Assembly: GCA_964057225.1 (NCBI GenBank)
Contig: OZ059896.1
Location: forward strand, 9,300,001 to 9,364,000
DNA: 64,000 bases
Direction of reading: 5' to 3'
Source: Auanema rhodensis
Lineage: Eukaryota; Nematoda; Chromadorea; Rhabditida; Rhabditidae
Of the stretch, positions 37,398 through 51,000 are shown piece after piece (position 1 is the first letter of the stretch; each line of letters opens with the position of its first letter). The translations under genes were made by a program, and so were the position numbers. The notes below the pieces were generated by a model. That model did no database searches and was not told where the DNA came from. It was given only the letters and a program-made list of their open reading frames with translations.

Positions 37398-38852
37398 GGT
37401 CTATTAATTGTCATCTTCCTACAATTTCTCTTTGTAGTTTGACAAGAAAATATATTCAGCGTATGATGTCTGTAATTTAGGAAAAAAATGAAGTTTAAAG
37501 GAAATGTCATTGTAGGCGTGAGTATTAGAAAAAGAAAAAGACAATTTGAAAAATAAGAAGGAAGAAGATTGTTGTAAGAATAACAGTTAAAACTTGAACA
37601 AAGATCTGTAAATGGCATTTACTTTCATATATATAATTTGATATACGTATATTATATTATATTATATTATATATATATATATATATATATAGATAGATAG
37701 ATAAAAAGATAATATAATTATACAATTGACTCTAAAAGACTATAAGAGAATTTATATATAAAATTGAATTGAAATGTAGTATGAAATAAAAAGATTAAAT
37801 ACTGTCAAAATACATATTAAATGTATTTTTATACTTTAATTAATTAATTATTATTCATTTATAACTTAAATTACTACTTATTACTATTTTACTTTACAAT
37901 TTAATTAGTAATACTAAGTAATTTGATAAAAATATATTCAGCAAACCTAATGAATATTGAGGAAGTTGGGATGGACCCTGAGTTCGATGGCCACAATAAT
38001 TACAATAGAATTTGTAAATTAATTAATTAACAAAACATTAATGGATTCATTAAAGAGTATACAATACAACAACGACTTTTTCTTTTAATTTTTGTTGAAT
38101 TCAAAATAAAAGATTTGTAGGATGTTCTTGTAGTTGATAGAGAATTTTTTTTGTATTTGTGCAATAGTTCGCGAATCATAATACAATTAAAGTTTAAAAA
38201 TATTGTAATATTTTACATTAATATTAATAATATAATATAAGTTTAAAATAAAATAAAATACAAATCTTATATTTTCTGGAAACATAAAAAGAAAAAGAAT
38301 GAAATGAGAAGCAAATTAACTATTTCTGTTCAAATAAAATAATTGCATTTTGTAAAATTGTGCGAATATACGAGTTTATGATTATAGGACTAGTAGTGAA
38401 GTATAAAATAATTTGATTTCAATTTGTAAATCAAATAAACTAAATGTTTTATATAAGTTAATATAACTATATATATATAGTACATGATGATGCTATGTTG
38501 AAAATTATTAAAAGCAGTAAGTTGTAGGAGATTGTATGTAAACTTGATATTCATCTATTTCGAATATATTTATTTTATTTGAAAATCGTTGATAGTTGCT
38601 GCTCAACAGACTGTCTCAGAAATATTGTTCTTGTCAACTGTGTGCATGGCACTAGTATTTTATTTTCATTTTGGAAGCAATTTTCTTTTTATTATTAAAA
38701 TTCATTGAATATTTTCAGAATTTTGAAAAGCTTTGACTATAGATGATCAACAGATGAAAATGTATGTATTGGAAAATAGTATTAGATGACAAAATGCATT
38801 ATTAATGATTTTTCTTTTTCAACTTTTTAACAAAATCATGGCAGTTTCTATA

Positions 38853-38856
<4 letters not shown>

Positions 38857-38890
<34 letters not shown>
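38857..38890. repeat. (CT)n microsatellite
   Basis: Seventeen CT units, uninterrupted, followed by a T-run and a CAG trinucleotide. Confidence 0.9.
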
Positions 38891-38893
<3 letters not shown>

Positions 38894-41800
38894 ATTTTTT
38901 TCCAGCTCATATGAGAACTACCAAAGCTGTGTCTACCACTATGGAGTACTCAGATAATTGTGTTTGCATGAAATATTTCGAGAAAGCAATATCAATTTCA
39001 GTTGGTTGACTAAGCGAATTATTGTTTTCTTGTTGTTAATTCAACAATTATGTCACTTTTCTCTACAAAAGTTTATATACTTGAAAAACACAAAAATATA
39101 TAATTATATAAATTGAATGTGAGGGAGTATAAATAGAAAGAAGAAAAAAAAACTTTTTTTTGCTGTATTTTTCAACAACAATATACGTTCATATGTATGT
39201 ATGTACATACATATGTATATTCTGTCGTTCATATAATAGAACAATACAGTTTTTTTTTCTGTAAATCATATCATAAACTTTTCATTTCTCACATATTCTA
39301 TGCTTCTTGTTTGATGTAATTCTTCAGTAATGCTCAAAAGAATCGGAAATATATTATTATTCTCATAACATTTTAGTTTAAAAATGCATTAATATTTGAT
39401 TTTTTTTTAGAAATTCACAATTTATTATTACAAAAGAAAAAAAATTATATGAAATATCGTTGAACTTGTTTGAAAATACATGTATGTATGTATGAAAAGC
39501 ATATTTGAAATATGAATAAACTAGATAAAGAAACTTTTTTTTTATGGAAAAAATCATTTTCATTGTTTCTATTAAGTTATGTCAATATTAGATTAGAAAA
39601 AAGTTTTAAATATATTTATTTAAGTCAAATTAAATGTTTATTTCATTAATTGTCAATTATATAGTATATACATATATAGTTAAATATATATATTATACAT
39701 ATAATAGTAAATCGCAGAAAATTAATAAGAGGAATGATAAATTTAAATGATCCGGTCCGGTCCGCAAGATCCGCAGTACTGTATACGGATCCGGATCTAG
39801 CGAAATACCGCAATTATTGCAGATTTTCTGGATCAATCTGGTCTGGTCTGCATAACCCTGATAGCATACATATAGTATAAACAATTAAGTTCAAAGTTCA
39901 AATATAATATATAAAATAATTTTTTTTGTTACAGAAAGGATGATTAAATAAAGCAGAATATTATGTTTGTTCTATACTGTGAGACTGAAAAGAACAAAAA
40001 CTTTCTCAATGAAAAATTTGAATGTCCCAGCTAATTAATCTTTCCAGACTAACAATGTGAATAATCTAGAATTTCAGATCGTTCGTAATATTTTATTTCC
40101 CATCCATTTGCATAAAAGAAAAAAAAATTGTTTTGCAAGAAAGCATCTATTAGGAATTACAAGAAAATATATTGAAAACTGTTGAAAATTCCAAGAATTG
40201 CATTGAGTCTGAACAAAATGCAGCTGATTGTACTAATAATAAAGTGAATAATTAAATGAAAAATATGGAAAAACGAAGGAAATAATGAGATAAATAAATC
40301 CAAAAGTAATTGTATTGCATTTATATATAACATAAAACACATTAATAAATAATTATATGTATAATAAAATGAACTAAAGTAGCCTCAAAAATAAGAAAAG
40401 GTGAAAAAAAAAAGATTGTTTTCGTTTTCAACTATAGAATATTGAATAGAAGTAAATATTACTTATTCAAGTAAATTATATATTTTAAAAAGAAATTATA
40501 TTATTCTATACCATATAGTATATACATATAACCATACATACATGTAATATAATGAAAATTTGTAGAAAAAAAAACAAAAAAAAACATATCTTCTGTGAGA
40601 AAATGGAGTGAGAAACGGAGAGAAAGAATGAGAAGTAGGGAAGAACAATAATTTTTAAAATTTTGTTTTAAGAGAACAATACTTTTGAATAATCCATGAA
40701 GATATTTGAGCTGTGAATATGAAATATGATTAGTAATTGATGTTTTTCAATCTTAATTTGTTACGAAAAAACACGTATGACTATAGCAATAATGAGAATT
40801 AAAATAATTTATTACTTCTTAGTTATAATTAATATAGTTAAGTATTATAATTAATAATATATATTTTATTTAAAATAGAATGAAATATTATTTATATTAT
40901 TTCATATTACTTGCTAAAGAAACACCTGTTCTAACAGGAATGAACTTGATTATCTCATTATGAAAGCAGAAGTAAAAGTGTTTTGGAGTGCAAAAAAATA
41001 ATTTCTTGTTAATTTGATGTGTTTCAAATTCGCAATAATATCATTTCTCTTGTAACGAAATTAGAAAAGAAAAGTTTTTTTTTCATAAAATAAACGATAA
41101 TCTTACTCTTTAAATCTCTATCCTACTCTTGATGAAGCACAGGAAGAAGAAGAAGAAGAAGAGGAAAGGGTGAGTTAAGAGGAAAAGATGAGACGAATGA
41201 GTTAGAACAAGTACCTCACAACGTCATTGTAGGAACACAGCAAAAGGTCTTTGCAATGAATTAATAAGCACTGCGAAATTGACATTAGAGAAAAATATTC
41301 ATGAAAAACTAATTTTACGAGTAGAAATAAGCTCAACAATTCAGCTCACGTCAGTATTGTTCAGTTGCAGTCAAGCTGGCTTTTCTTGATCATGTACACA
41401 TACATCTACATACATAGGTGTCATCACAACATATCTGAAGACATGTGTAAAAGTTTCCAATGAGAAGATGAACTGAGAAAAGAAGAAGAAGAAGGAGTAG
41501 AAGAAGGAGAAGTAGAAGAAGTTGTATCATCGTCATCATCATACATATATGCATATATTATGGATATATACATACATAATATTATATATATTTATATATA
41601 TACATATAAATATATAAATATATAAGTATTTAAAAAGTATAGAGATAATAGTAATAAATTAAATGGAATATATAACTGAAAAATTCCCAGAATCATATAT
41701 GATTAATGTATTCTTCATGATTGAATACCTTCAAATAATTATTAATTAGTAATATTATGAATAAATATTTTGCATGATATTGTAGTATAATAGACGTGAG

Positions 41801-43423
41801 ATGGCTATTATGCTCTTGATCTATGACATTCAATACTGCAAAGTTGACAACGAAGGTGAATAAAGCACATTAGCGATATATAGCAGTTGAAGTTAAAAAG
41901 AGACGATGAATAGACAACGTGACGAAATTCTTGTGTCAATGCAAAAAGACAATTGTTTCATATTAGATGAAGCTTCTGCTTCTATCTAGCTGAAGAATAG
42001 TTAACACATTCAAATTGTATTAATTCCCACATCTTTAGAATATATGATAGGAAACAGTTTAATAATTAAATAGTTAAAATTAATGTTATACAAGTGATTT
42101 TATAAAATAATTAAAATATAAATAAAATACATAAATTATTATATAAATATTGTTTAAATTTAATTTTTCTTCTTTTAATATTAATATAATTATAATTTTT
42201 GATTTTCATAAATATATTATGTAATATTAATGTAAGTACAAATTGACTATTTCGGTAATATTGTGTATTATTTTAGAAATAATTTTACCTATATCTGATC
42301 CATATTCAAAAATATAAAATAATTTCAGTTTATATTGAAAAGAAATCAAAATTTTGCATTTTCTTTAGACTAGCTCAAGAGAATGTACAGTAAGTTCAAG
42401 CTGTAATCAATATGTCACTATAGTTTTGTGAATAAGTTATATTTCTTGGTTAATTTATTAAAAAATATATTTTTTTAAAGTAAAAAATGATTTTCAAAAG
42501 ATTTAATGATGCTTCACAAGTAATTTTTTCTATGTATTTGCTCACATTTCATATTTCAAAGAAAGAAACCATAGACATCACGTTCTTTGGAGGGAAAAAA
42601 TCCTACGACAACTGCTTCAACATTTAAATCGGCGGATATCCGAAGCTTAAGAATACGATAAATCGAGAATTAATTCAATACTTTCTGAAATACTATCATA
42701 GTTAACATTCGTTGAGAGATGATACAGGAAACAAAAAAAAATAATAAAATGACATATAAGAAATATTTATATAAAGTTTAATCTTTATTGTACTTTTAAA
42801 ATTGTCTATCAATAGAATGCTTCATATTCATGTATTATCGTCATGAAAATGTCCTTGAAAAGCACCTAAGTTTTTAACAATCTCAACATAAGTATTCGTG
42901 ACGATCTCTAATTTAATTTTTTCAAAATACACATATTAAATTTGAAAAAAATTATAAATTTATAGTAATATGAATAAACTATTAATATTATATTATAACA
43001 ATATTATATTGAATTTACAAAAATAGTTTTTTTTTTAAAGAAAAAATAGATTTGAATTTCACATCTTGGTATCTTTCGAGATGTGATTATTTCTTTTTGT
43101 ACGTTGTGAATATTATCACTTGTGATCTCCCACAGTGATTCTCTTGAAATATCCGCTTCTGGCTTATTCATCAATAGCAAATATCACTGTAAGCTTAAGC
43201 ATAAGCATATGTATATTATCAGAAATCAAATTCTTCACTTTTTCTCCTTTAAGAGCAGAATGTTTTTTTTTTTAAAGAAAATGAATATCACAAATCTATA
43301 TGCCGTACGTACCGTTCGAGAACAACGAAATCAATAAACTTATAAGAATACTGAAATACCAGATAGATTACTCAAGGACAAACTTAACTTTTAGAAAAAT
43401 ATTCATTCAAACTTAATACAACA

Positions 43424-44140
43424 ATGATCTTAAAATTACTTTTTTTCCAATTATTTTTATTATTTTGTTCATGTTATACATATAAAATAAATTGTGTTTC
43501 TGATATAAATAAGGTAAGAAGGTATCATTTGATGTCATTTCACATCATGCTTTACATTAGGCTATGGAAAAGCTTTATACATCTTCTGTACCAAGAGAAG
43601 AACGTTTCAATTTTCTTGTTCGTTATATAAAATTGGTAATAATTTTATTTTTTATTTTTATTTATATCAATATAATAAAAATATTATTAAGGATCGTTCT
43701 ACAGCATATGTGATGGAATCTGTAATCGAAAAGCTAAATGAAGCTTTAAGAAATGAAACTCAAATAGTAAATAAATAAATTTTCTTTTTAAATTATAGAA
43801 ATAATCATTTAAGGTAAAGGAGTTAGCTACAAAGACAAATTTACTCATTTTCGTTCAAAATTCCTGTTGGGAAACAACCTTACAATCCGATATTGTATGT
43901 TTTAAAATTTATATAATTCGATGTAATACAATTAAAATAATTCAGAAAAGACTCACCAAATATGGTAATGCATCTTTAGCTGAAGCCGAAAGATTAAAAG
44001 ATCTTAATCAGCTTGTTGAGGTATGTATATTCTTTCTATATGTTTTTCCTCTTGAAAATGATCTGAATTTTTTATTCCTTCACATGAAATATATTTTTTT
44101 ATTTCAGAACAATATTGTGGCAATGACCGCAAGCAAATAA
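43424..44140 (+). CDS. small secreted helical protein of unknown function
   Basis: Not recognised. ATG 43424 begins a signal peptide (ILKLLFFQLFLLFCSCYTYK). Five further exons join in phase: MEKLYTSSVPREERFNFLVR, DRSTAYVMESVIEKLNEALR, VKELATKTNLLIFVQNSCWE, RLTKYGNASLAEAERLKDLN and a short NNIVAMTASK end at TAA 44138-44140. All introns fall between codons and are 40-90 bases. The mature part is about 120 residues, mostly alpha-helical with few cysteines. An AATAAA lies near 44200. The size, secretion and phase-0 introns recall small helical secreted nematode proteins, but no family motif is visible. Confidence 0.65.
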
Positions 44141-44271
44141 ATGATTATGTTCAATTTTACAAGATATTATGACATTACAAATGAAAATTATTCGAAAATT
44201 AAATAAAATCTATATATAATGAACATAAAGATACATAGTATATAATATATAAATGAAAGTTTTGAATGAAT

Positions 44272-45931
44272 CTATGCCAACATGCCAGATCGATCATTAG
44301 AACTTGTTGATTCTGATAAGCTATATCCTGAATCTCGACTTTTACCTGATTGAGAACAAACTGACTAGAAAATAAATTATTTTATTTTATTCTAATAATT
44401 TGAAAAACTTACTTTACTTGTTGATCGTACAGATATATTTAGAATATCTTTTAAACCAAAATCATCATCTTCATCAGATAAAATATCATTTAAATGGGAT
44501 ACATCATCAACTGAAGCACAAGTGCTTTCTTCTGGAAATCCTTAAAATAGAAATATTATTATTATATTTCATATATTATACAACAAACATTACCTTTAGG
44601 TAATGAGGATCTTCGATCATTTATAGATTTTTTATGTTTTACTACTGACATACTAGCTCTTCGTTGTTTAATTGGAGGAATACATTCAACTTTAATACAA
44701 TCATGAGATGTTTCAAGTGAATTATTAATTATGTCTTTCTGAATGTCCAAAGAAGAATTAAAAGTTTCAGCAGAGTTCAGATTGAAAACAGTTGTTTCAA
44801 CTGGAGATGGGCTTGCGCTAGCCAAACTATGATCTCCAATCTTATCTCGATATAGCTCTAAAGTAAAATAAACTATAATTTATATAATGAAACTTAGATG
44901 TTCACCTTCTAAGTGAGTAACACGTTGTCTGTATTCTTCATTTTCTCTTTCTAAATCTGATATTTTCAAATCTTTCATAATTTCAGTAGCCATTAAAGAG
45001 TCTGAAGCATCTTTGAGTTGTTTATTTTCAAATTTCTAAACATATATTGATTGTATTTCCAATATTTCTAATAAAATATGTACCAAATTATCAATTAAAA
45101 TGTTTTGTGAAATAGGTTTTTGTATTTCAAGATTATCTTCTGTGTTAAATGGCGTCTGGAATGAAAATATATTCTGATGTTCATATACATTTTGTAATAA
45201 ACATAAGAACATTAACATACTTCTTGTACTTTCAAAGCTGAACTTGGCTTCTGTTGTTTTACCCAGGCCAGTTCAGTAGATAAATCATGATTACGTAATT
45301 CAATCGTTCGTAACTATATATAGAAATACTATATATTATTATTATAATATAGAATAATATAAAAACCTGTCTTTCTAATATTTTAATTTTAACTTCACTG
45401 TCTCTTGCATTTGATTCAGCTTTTATTGCTCTTTTTATTAAGCTTACTTTATCTTTACGTATTTGAGCTGGAGGTGGACGAGCTGGACCCTGGAACAAAA
45501 GAAATATTTAACAAAATGTTTAAATAATCTCAAAGAATACTTTAGAAAATATGTTACCAATAACTGGAATACTATTACGTCCATGCCTTTTGTTACTCTC
45601 AAACCTGCAACATTTAACTAACATAATTTACTTCTTTTTCTCTTTTCAAATGTGTTTGAACGAAATTGCACAACAATTTCCTGTATATAACCATTATTCT
45701 CAAACATTTTTAGGTTTTTTAACAATATTTGAAGTATTTAAAATATGTTGAATTTAAAATTTTAAAAACACGAGGTTAAGACAACTTGAATATAAAATAT
45801 TTTACAATTTTCATATTCTCATATTTTCAAAAGTTAGTATCTTTAATATTCACAAAAACATACCAATCTGGACTATTTAAGTCATTAGTAATATTCTTAA
45901 CGTGACATCGAGTACTTGCTGCAGTTCCCAT
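44272..45931 (-). CDS. coiled-coil, Ser-rich protein of unknown function with possible N-myristoylation
   Basis: ATG at 45929-45931 gives MGTAASTRCHVKN, an N-terminal Gly followed by small residues as in myristoylated proteins. The next exons carry WFESNKRHGRNSIPVIGNIF and GPARPPPAQIRKDKVSLIKR. A coiled-coil follows (IKAESNARDSEVKIKILERQ, LRTIELRNHDLSTELAWVKQ), then FENKQLKDASDSLM, DLKISDLERENEEYRQRV and a Ser-rich region with basophilic kinase-type sites (KQRRASMSV, NDRRSSLPKG). The last exons end SESTSSNDRSGMLA at TAG 44272-44274. Total is about 340 residues. I do not recognise the family. The acidic SDEDDFGLKDIL near the end could be a binding motif. Convergent with the secreted gene at 43424-44140, with only about 130 bases between stops. 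Confidence 0.7.
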
Positions 45932-48082
45932 GTAGGGGAAGAGCTTGAAATAATAATTTTGAATACAATAATATTAAAATTAATAAAATTATGTAAAGAG
46001 CAAGCTGAAGTTTATAGGAAAACATATAAGAAGTGAACGAAGTGATGAATTTTCAAGTTTTATTCCAAAAAACTTATCAAATAGTTTATAGAATAAAGTT
46101 GTAAATACTGAAATCAAATCTTAATCCTTTATAGTGAATGAATCGTTTTTCAACCGTATACTTGAATAATTATCGAACAATATGAGAAAAGAAAACGATT
46201 GTGAATAGGACGTTAAACATATATCTTTTTCAAAATTATCGTCTGTTCCTCTGTAGCGGTGGCTGAATCATTTCATCCGTTCTCATGGTTTTTGACATTT
46301 TTCGCTCTCCTTCTTTAACAACTTTCATATATACACATACATATGTCTCTTGCTATTTTCAACTCTTGTCTATCTCCCTATTTCAATATCTATCCATAGT
46401 TTTTCTCGTTCTCTAGAATTTCTTCGAGCTCTTACATGTCTATATGCATGTATGTATAAGAAATGAGTTTTAAGCGTTACCAGGACTACGAAAAAAATGT
46501 TTTTTTTTTCTTGAAGAAACAATAAAAAACAAATATATTTCTTCATAGAAATTGAACAAAGTAATTGTTGTTCATATTACTTTGTGTTAATGATATTTAC
46601 ACATACATATGTATATTGTTTATTAATATAATAAATTTCTATGTGAAATGAGGATGAAATGAATGTGAAATCAAGAAATATTTTAATAAAAAAAATTTAA
46701 AAACATTCAAACCGAGTAAACCAAATTAAGATGTTTGATGTTTTTTGAATTTGATACATATAAGATATTCAAATGTCTAATAATATGTTTGTTTTTAATT
46801 GAAATTGCTTAGGATTTTAAACATTTTTTGATTAATGTACATGATAAACTTTTAAAAATTCTACTTTAAAAGCATTAAAAAAAAGAAAAAAAAAGATTAA
46901 AATCACTAAAGGTACAAATAAAAATTATTTATCTATATATATTTCATATAAAATAAGTAAAAAATTCTAAAATAACCTTTTTATCGATAAGAAATCATTC
47001 TAAATTGTCTTATATATCCATCATTATTTTTTGGAAATGCGAATAAATATATGTAAATTCATTCATAAATTATTCGTTATATATTATAATAGCAAAAAAA
47101 AATAATTTTGAGTAATATGACCAGATATAAATAGATTTTCTACTCAATTTGATATTTTAATACAATCTTTTCTCCATATTTATGTCTTATATAATATATA
47201 AAACAATACGTAATACACATAATGATAAATAGAAAATATATAAATGAATTAATTCATGTTATAAACTTTAATTTTAGTAAGTTCATTGAGTATGATTTCT
47301 AATTTTGCAGATATATCATATATATTTTATTAGAATAACGTCAAAACGAATCGTGCAGCTGATGACGATGTTCAGTTTTCTTTATCTTTTGAAGAATATA
47401 TAAATAATAATTATATTTATAAAACTGAACAATTATTTTACTTTTTTTGTTCAAATAAAAAAAAAGATTTATAGAAGATATAGGGAGCATTATACTTGAT
47501 ATGGATAAAATGATAAAACGGAAACAAACGGATATGTTTTAGATAAATCTGGCTGATAAGAAATCTTGATAGTTCTGAAGCCTATCTATGTATGCTCTAT
47601 CAACAAACACATTCAATAACATTTGAAAACAAAATAAGAATTCAGTCAAACATCAGCGAAATCTATGATTCTTTAAATATTCAAATAATTTAAAGAAATT
47701 AATAAAGATGATTGAAGAAGAGGAAAAAATGAAGAAAAAGGTAGATTTCAGTTAAATACAATACAAATATGTACCGCACAGACGTAAAACATATTTTTCA
47801 AATTAATCTTATAGCTTCAATCTAATTTTCAAAACTGATTTATTTCATTACATAATAAATAAAAAGACAAGTTGTAATGGTTTTTCAAGAGTAATTGTCA
47901 TTATTTCCAAAAAAAAGTGTAATCTAAGTTGAAAATAATGTTCTGGACATTTACACGTTTTCAAAAAAAAAGGAAAAGAAAAACTTATTCTATAAAAGCA
48001 TTAAAAATATAAAAAAAAATGAACCATTTCAATGAAAGCTAATGAAATAATAAATTATAATTCAGGTTATCAAAATGAAAAA
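45932..48082. other. intergenic, no gene seen
   Basis: About 2.1 kb of very AT-rich sequence between two minus-strand genes. No credible open frame; no RNA gene recognised. Confidence 0.5.
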
Positions 48083-51000
48083 TTAAGCTTTCAACAAATT
48101 AGCAATAGTTTCTCCCAAGCTTCGAGCATCATCTGATGTTTCGGCTTCAGCATAAACACGAACCAGACATTCTGTTCCCGATGGCCTAGACATAGTAGGA
48201 ATTATTAATAGGAAATATACGAATATTACCTGACAAATGATCGAGCATTTGTATATTTACTAACTAATTCATCAATTTTATCTTGTAATCCCGCAGGCTC
48301 CAAGAGAGTTGTTTCGTCCCATGTTGTTTTATAAATTGATCGATCAGCAACCTGAAGAATTATTTGAAATATTATTATAAAATAGCTGTTTGTCAAGCAT
48401 ACCGGAACTTTAATTTGAACATTAGGTAAATCCGAATATAGCTGCTTCTCCCAATCTTCTACAGACCACCCATAATGACGCAATATCATTTCAACAGCTA
48501 ATAAATCTGCCATAGCATCTCCAACAACTTCATTGATCAAGCGAGACATCAATGCTAGCCGTCTTACACCTTCATTGTCAGTTTTAGTTCTGAAAATATG
48601 AAATAAAAAGATTAAAACCAACAGAGACGACACGCTACTTTCGAATTAAACTATCGAATTTGGAACTGAAGACTACTGTTCCGTGACCATTAGCTTCAAA
48701 GTATATTCCAATATCAAACTTGACAGCAGCATGATGTAAATGCTTTACTCCAGTTGGTACAAATACAGGATTAATTCCCTTAAATAATAATAATAATAAT
48801 AGAATAAATTTTGATCTAAGATAAGATAAGATATACTAACCAAATGAGTTTTAATATATTGAGAAGAAGCACCATTGGCATAAGCTGTTTGAATAATTCC
48901 AAGAGATAATTCATCCTTTAGTTCAGCAATATCTAATTGCTACAAAGAAATATATACTAATAATAATTCTCATTTAACTTTAATGTACTTCTTTGATATA
49001 TTTAGCAATAAGAACAGCAATGCGATCTCCGTCTAATAGACTAACATCACCATTTTCATTTTTTCTTCTAAAATATTCAACAGAAGTATTAAAGAATCTC
49101 TAACAAACTACCTGAAGTATACAACTCTATCAGCATCACCATCAAACGAAGCACATTTGTCATCAGTAGTACATTCATCAAACTCATTTGGTAGTTTTTG
49201 TGAAATTTTAACAAAATCAGCTCCGCACTACATATACTTCGAATAAAAGTTAAAAAAAAGGATAATTTACATCATGGTTAAGTTCTCCTACAGTATTGGA
49301 ATATACTATATCTAATGAATTCTCAAGATATGTGACCAATTCTTTAAACTTTGGAGCTCCAATACCATTAGCACAATCAATGCGAAGTTTATTGACATTT
49401 CCCTGTAATGTATTTTCTGAATAAATAAATAAATAAATTGATAAAATACAGGAGTCAATGCAAGTAATTGATTGTATGCTCTTGAAATACATTTGTAATA
49501 TCCAATTTCTGTAGGTTCTCCAAATTCAGGATCATTTTTGCATCGAACGATGAAATGAAGTTGAGGAGTAGTTAAAAGTCCTTAAGTAAAACAAACAATA
49601 ATATTTGATTTGCTGTTATAGCATTCATTCAACTACCATGATTTTTGAAGGGAACATTGAACAATTCAGCTCCCGCTCTAGCTGCTTCAACCAAATGAGG
49701 ACTGCTAACGCGAGTATCCATTGCACAAACTACAGATGCATTCGAAGCTGAACGCAATGGAGCCATCTGAATAAGAAGTATTGCCCATCAGATATTAGGA
49801 GAAGCAATTGATTTCAAACCTGTACTTCAAGAGCACGAATAGTCGTAGGTAGTTGATCATCACTGGCATTTACTAATTCGGTAGCGATTTTCTGAAATGA
49901 TTAAAAAAATAAAATTACATATTCATTCAATTTTTTTTGAAAAAAAATATTGATTGAACAATTAAAACTAAACAAACTAATTCTTAAACATAATTCAAAA
50001 AGCTTAGCCATTTGATAAAACAATATGTGTCAACAAAAAAAAAAGATATTGCTGGCTTGCCACGATATATCTGTCTAAGTAGTGTGAAGTTGCCTTTTCA
50101 CAATTAAAATTATTTGGAAAATGCAAGTGGCAACAATCACTCTATTGATCTTCATCTCCATTTTAGGATCCATGAGTTTGATAATTCTTTAAATATTTAT
50201 CCGTAATTTTGCTTAATTTCCAGACGGTTCACGGATTAAACAAAATGATTACGAAAAAATTCCGCCACAACTTCGAAGTAAGTCATTGATGTTAGCAGAA
50301 ACATCTTACTGTTTGTACTATTTTCGAATTTGTACCAATGATTGCCTTCAATGCTTTTAACACGTTGAATGTCGAAAAACGTAAACAGGTAGCTGAGGCT
50401 GCGGAAGTTTTTAGGACCAACAAGGACAAAAATGAAGTAAAACGAAATAAAATATTTCCATTATGAAAATAATAATTTCCAAATTCAGTTATTACATGCT
50501 GCTATAAAAATTGATGGAAATTTCGCCAAACAAATCATAAATATACATCATCTGAGAAGCCTCTTCATGGGAGCAGAAAAAACTGAAGAACAAAAGGAAT
50601 ATGTCAAGAATGTAACCTATATTATTAATTTTTTCTTTAGTATCATAATAATATTAGTTAATCTTAATACTATAGGAAGCTGATGCTGCGTTCAACTTAG
50701 CAGTGTCCTATCTTAGCGGAGATAAGGAATATCAAAAACAAGCAGAAGAGGAAGCTAGTAAATACGTAAAATAATATTGAAATCCCTTTCCTAATAAACA
50801 CAACTTAATTAAATATAAGAATAATATTAATTTAAATAATTAATAAAAAAATAAATCAAACCTCCCAATCTACTGCCAACATTTCACCCATTGGGTCAAC
50901 TATCTTAGCTCCATTATCTTTTCCGGGATTATGTGAAGCAGTAATCATAATTCCAATACATTTATTCAATGTTCTATATTTTTATTTTATTAAAACAAAT

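Larger units (their letters stand above)
28913..43423. other. 14.5-kb AT-rich gene-free stretch
   Basis: I see no supportable coding exon. Open frames are short and made of AT-codon peptides (Ile, Tyr, Asn, Lys). The stretch holds many AT microsatellites (about 29311-29430, 31134-31150, 32503-32552, 37650-37692), (GATA)n plus (GA)n at 32567-32634, (CT)n at 37359-37396 and 38857-38890, a (CA)n-like tract near 37185-37211 and (CAT)n at 31921-31944. Two non-microsatellite items are listed as findings: a hairpin at 33240-33285 and a GC-richer island at about 39750-39860. It could be the regulatory domain of the Q-rich gene or an untranslated-exon intron. Confidence 0.5.

Noticed and set aside
39190-39216. 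CATATGTATG inverted arms as a regulatory palindrome
   Set aside because: Made of TATG/CATA tandem units that form inverted arms by chance; similar words occur all over the AT-rich stretch.
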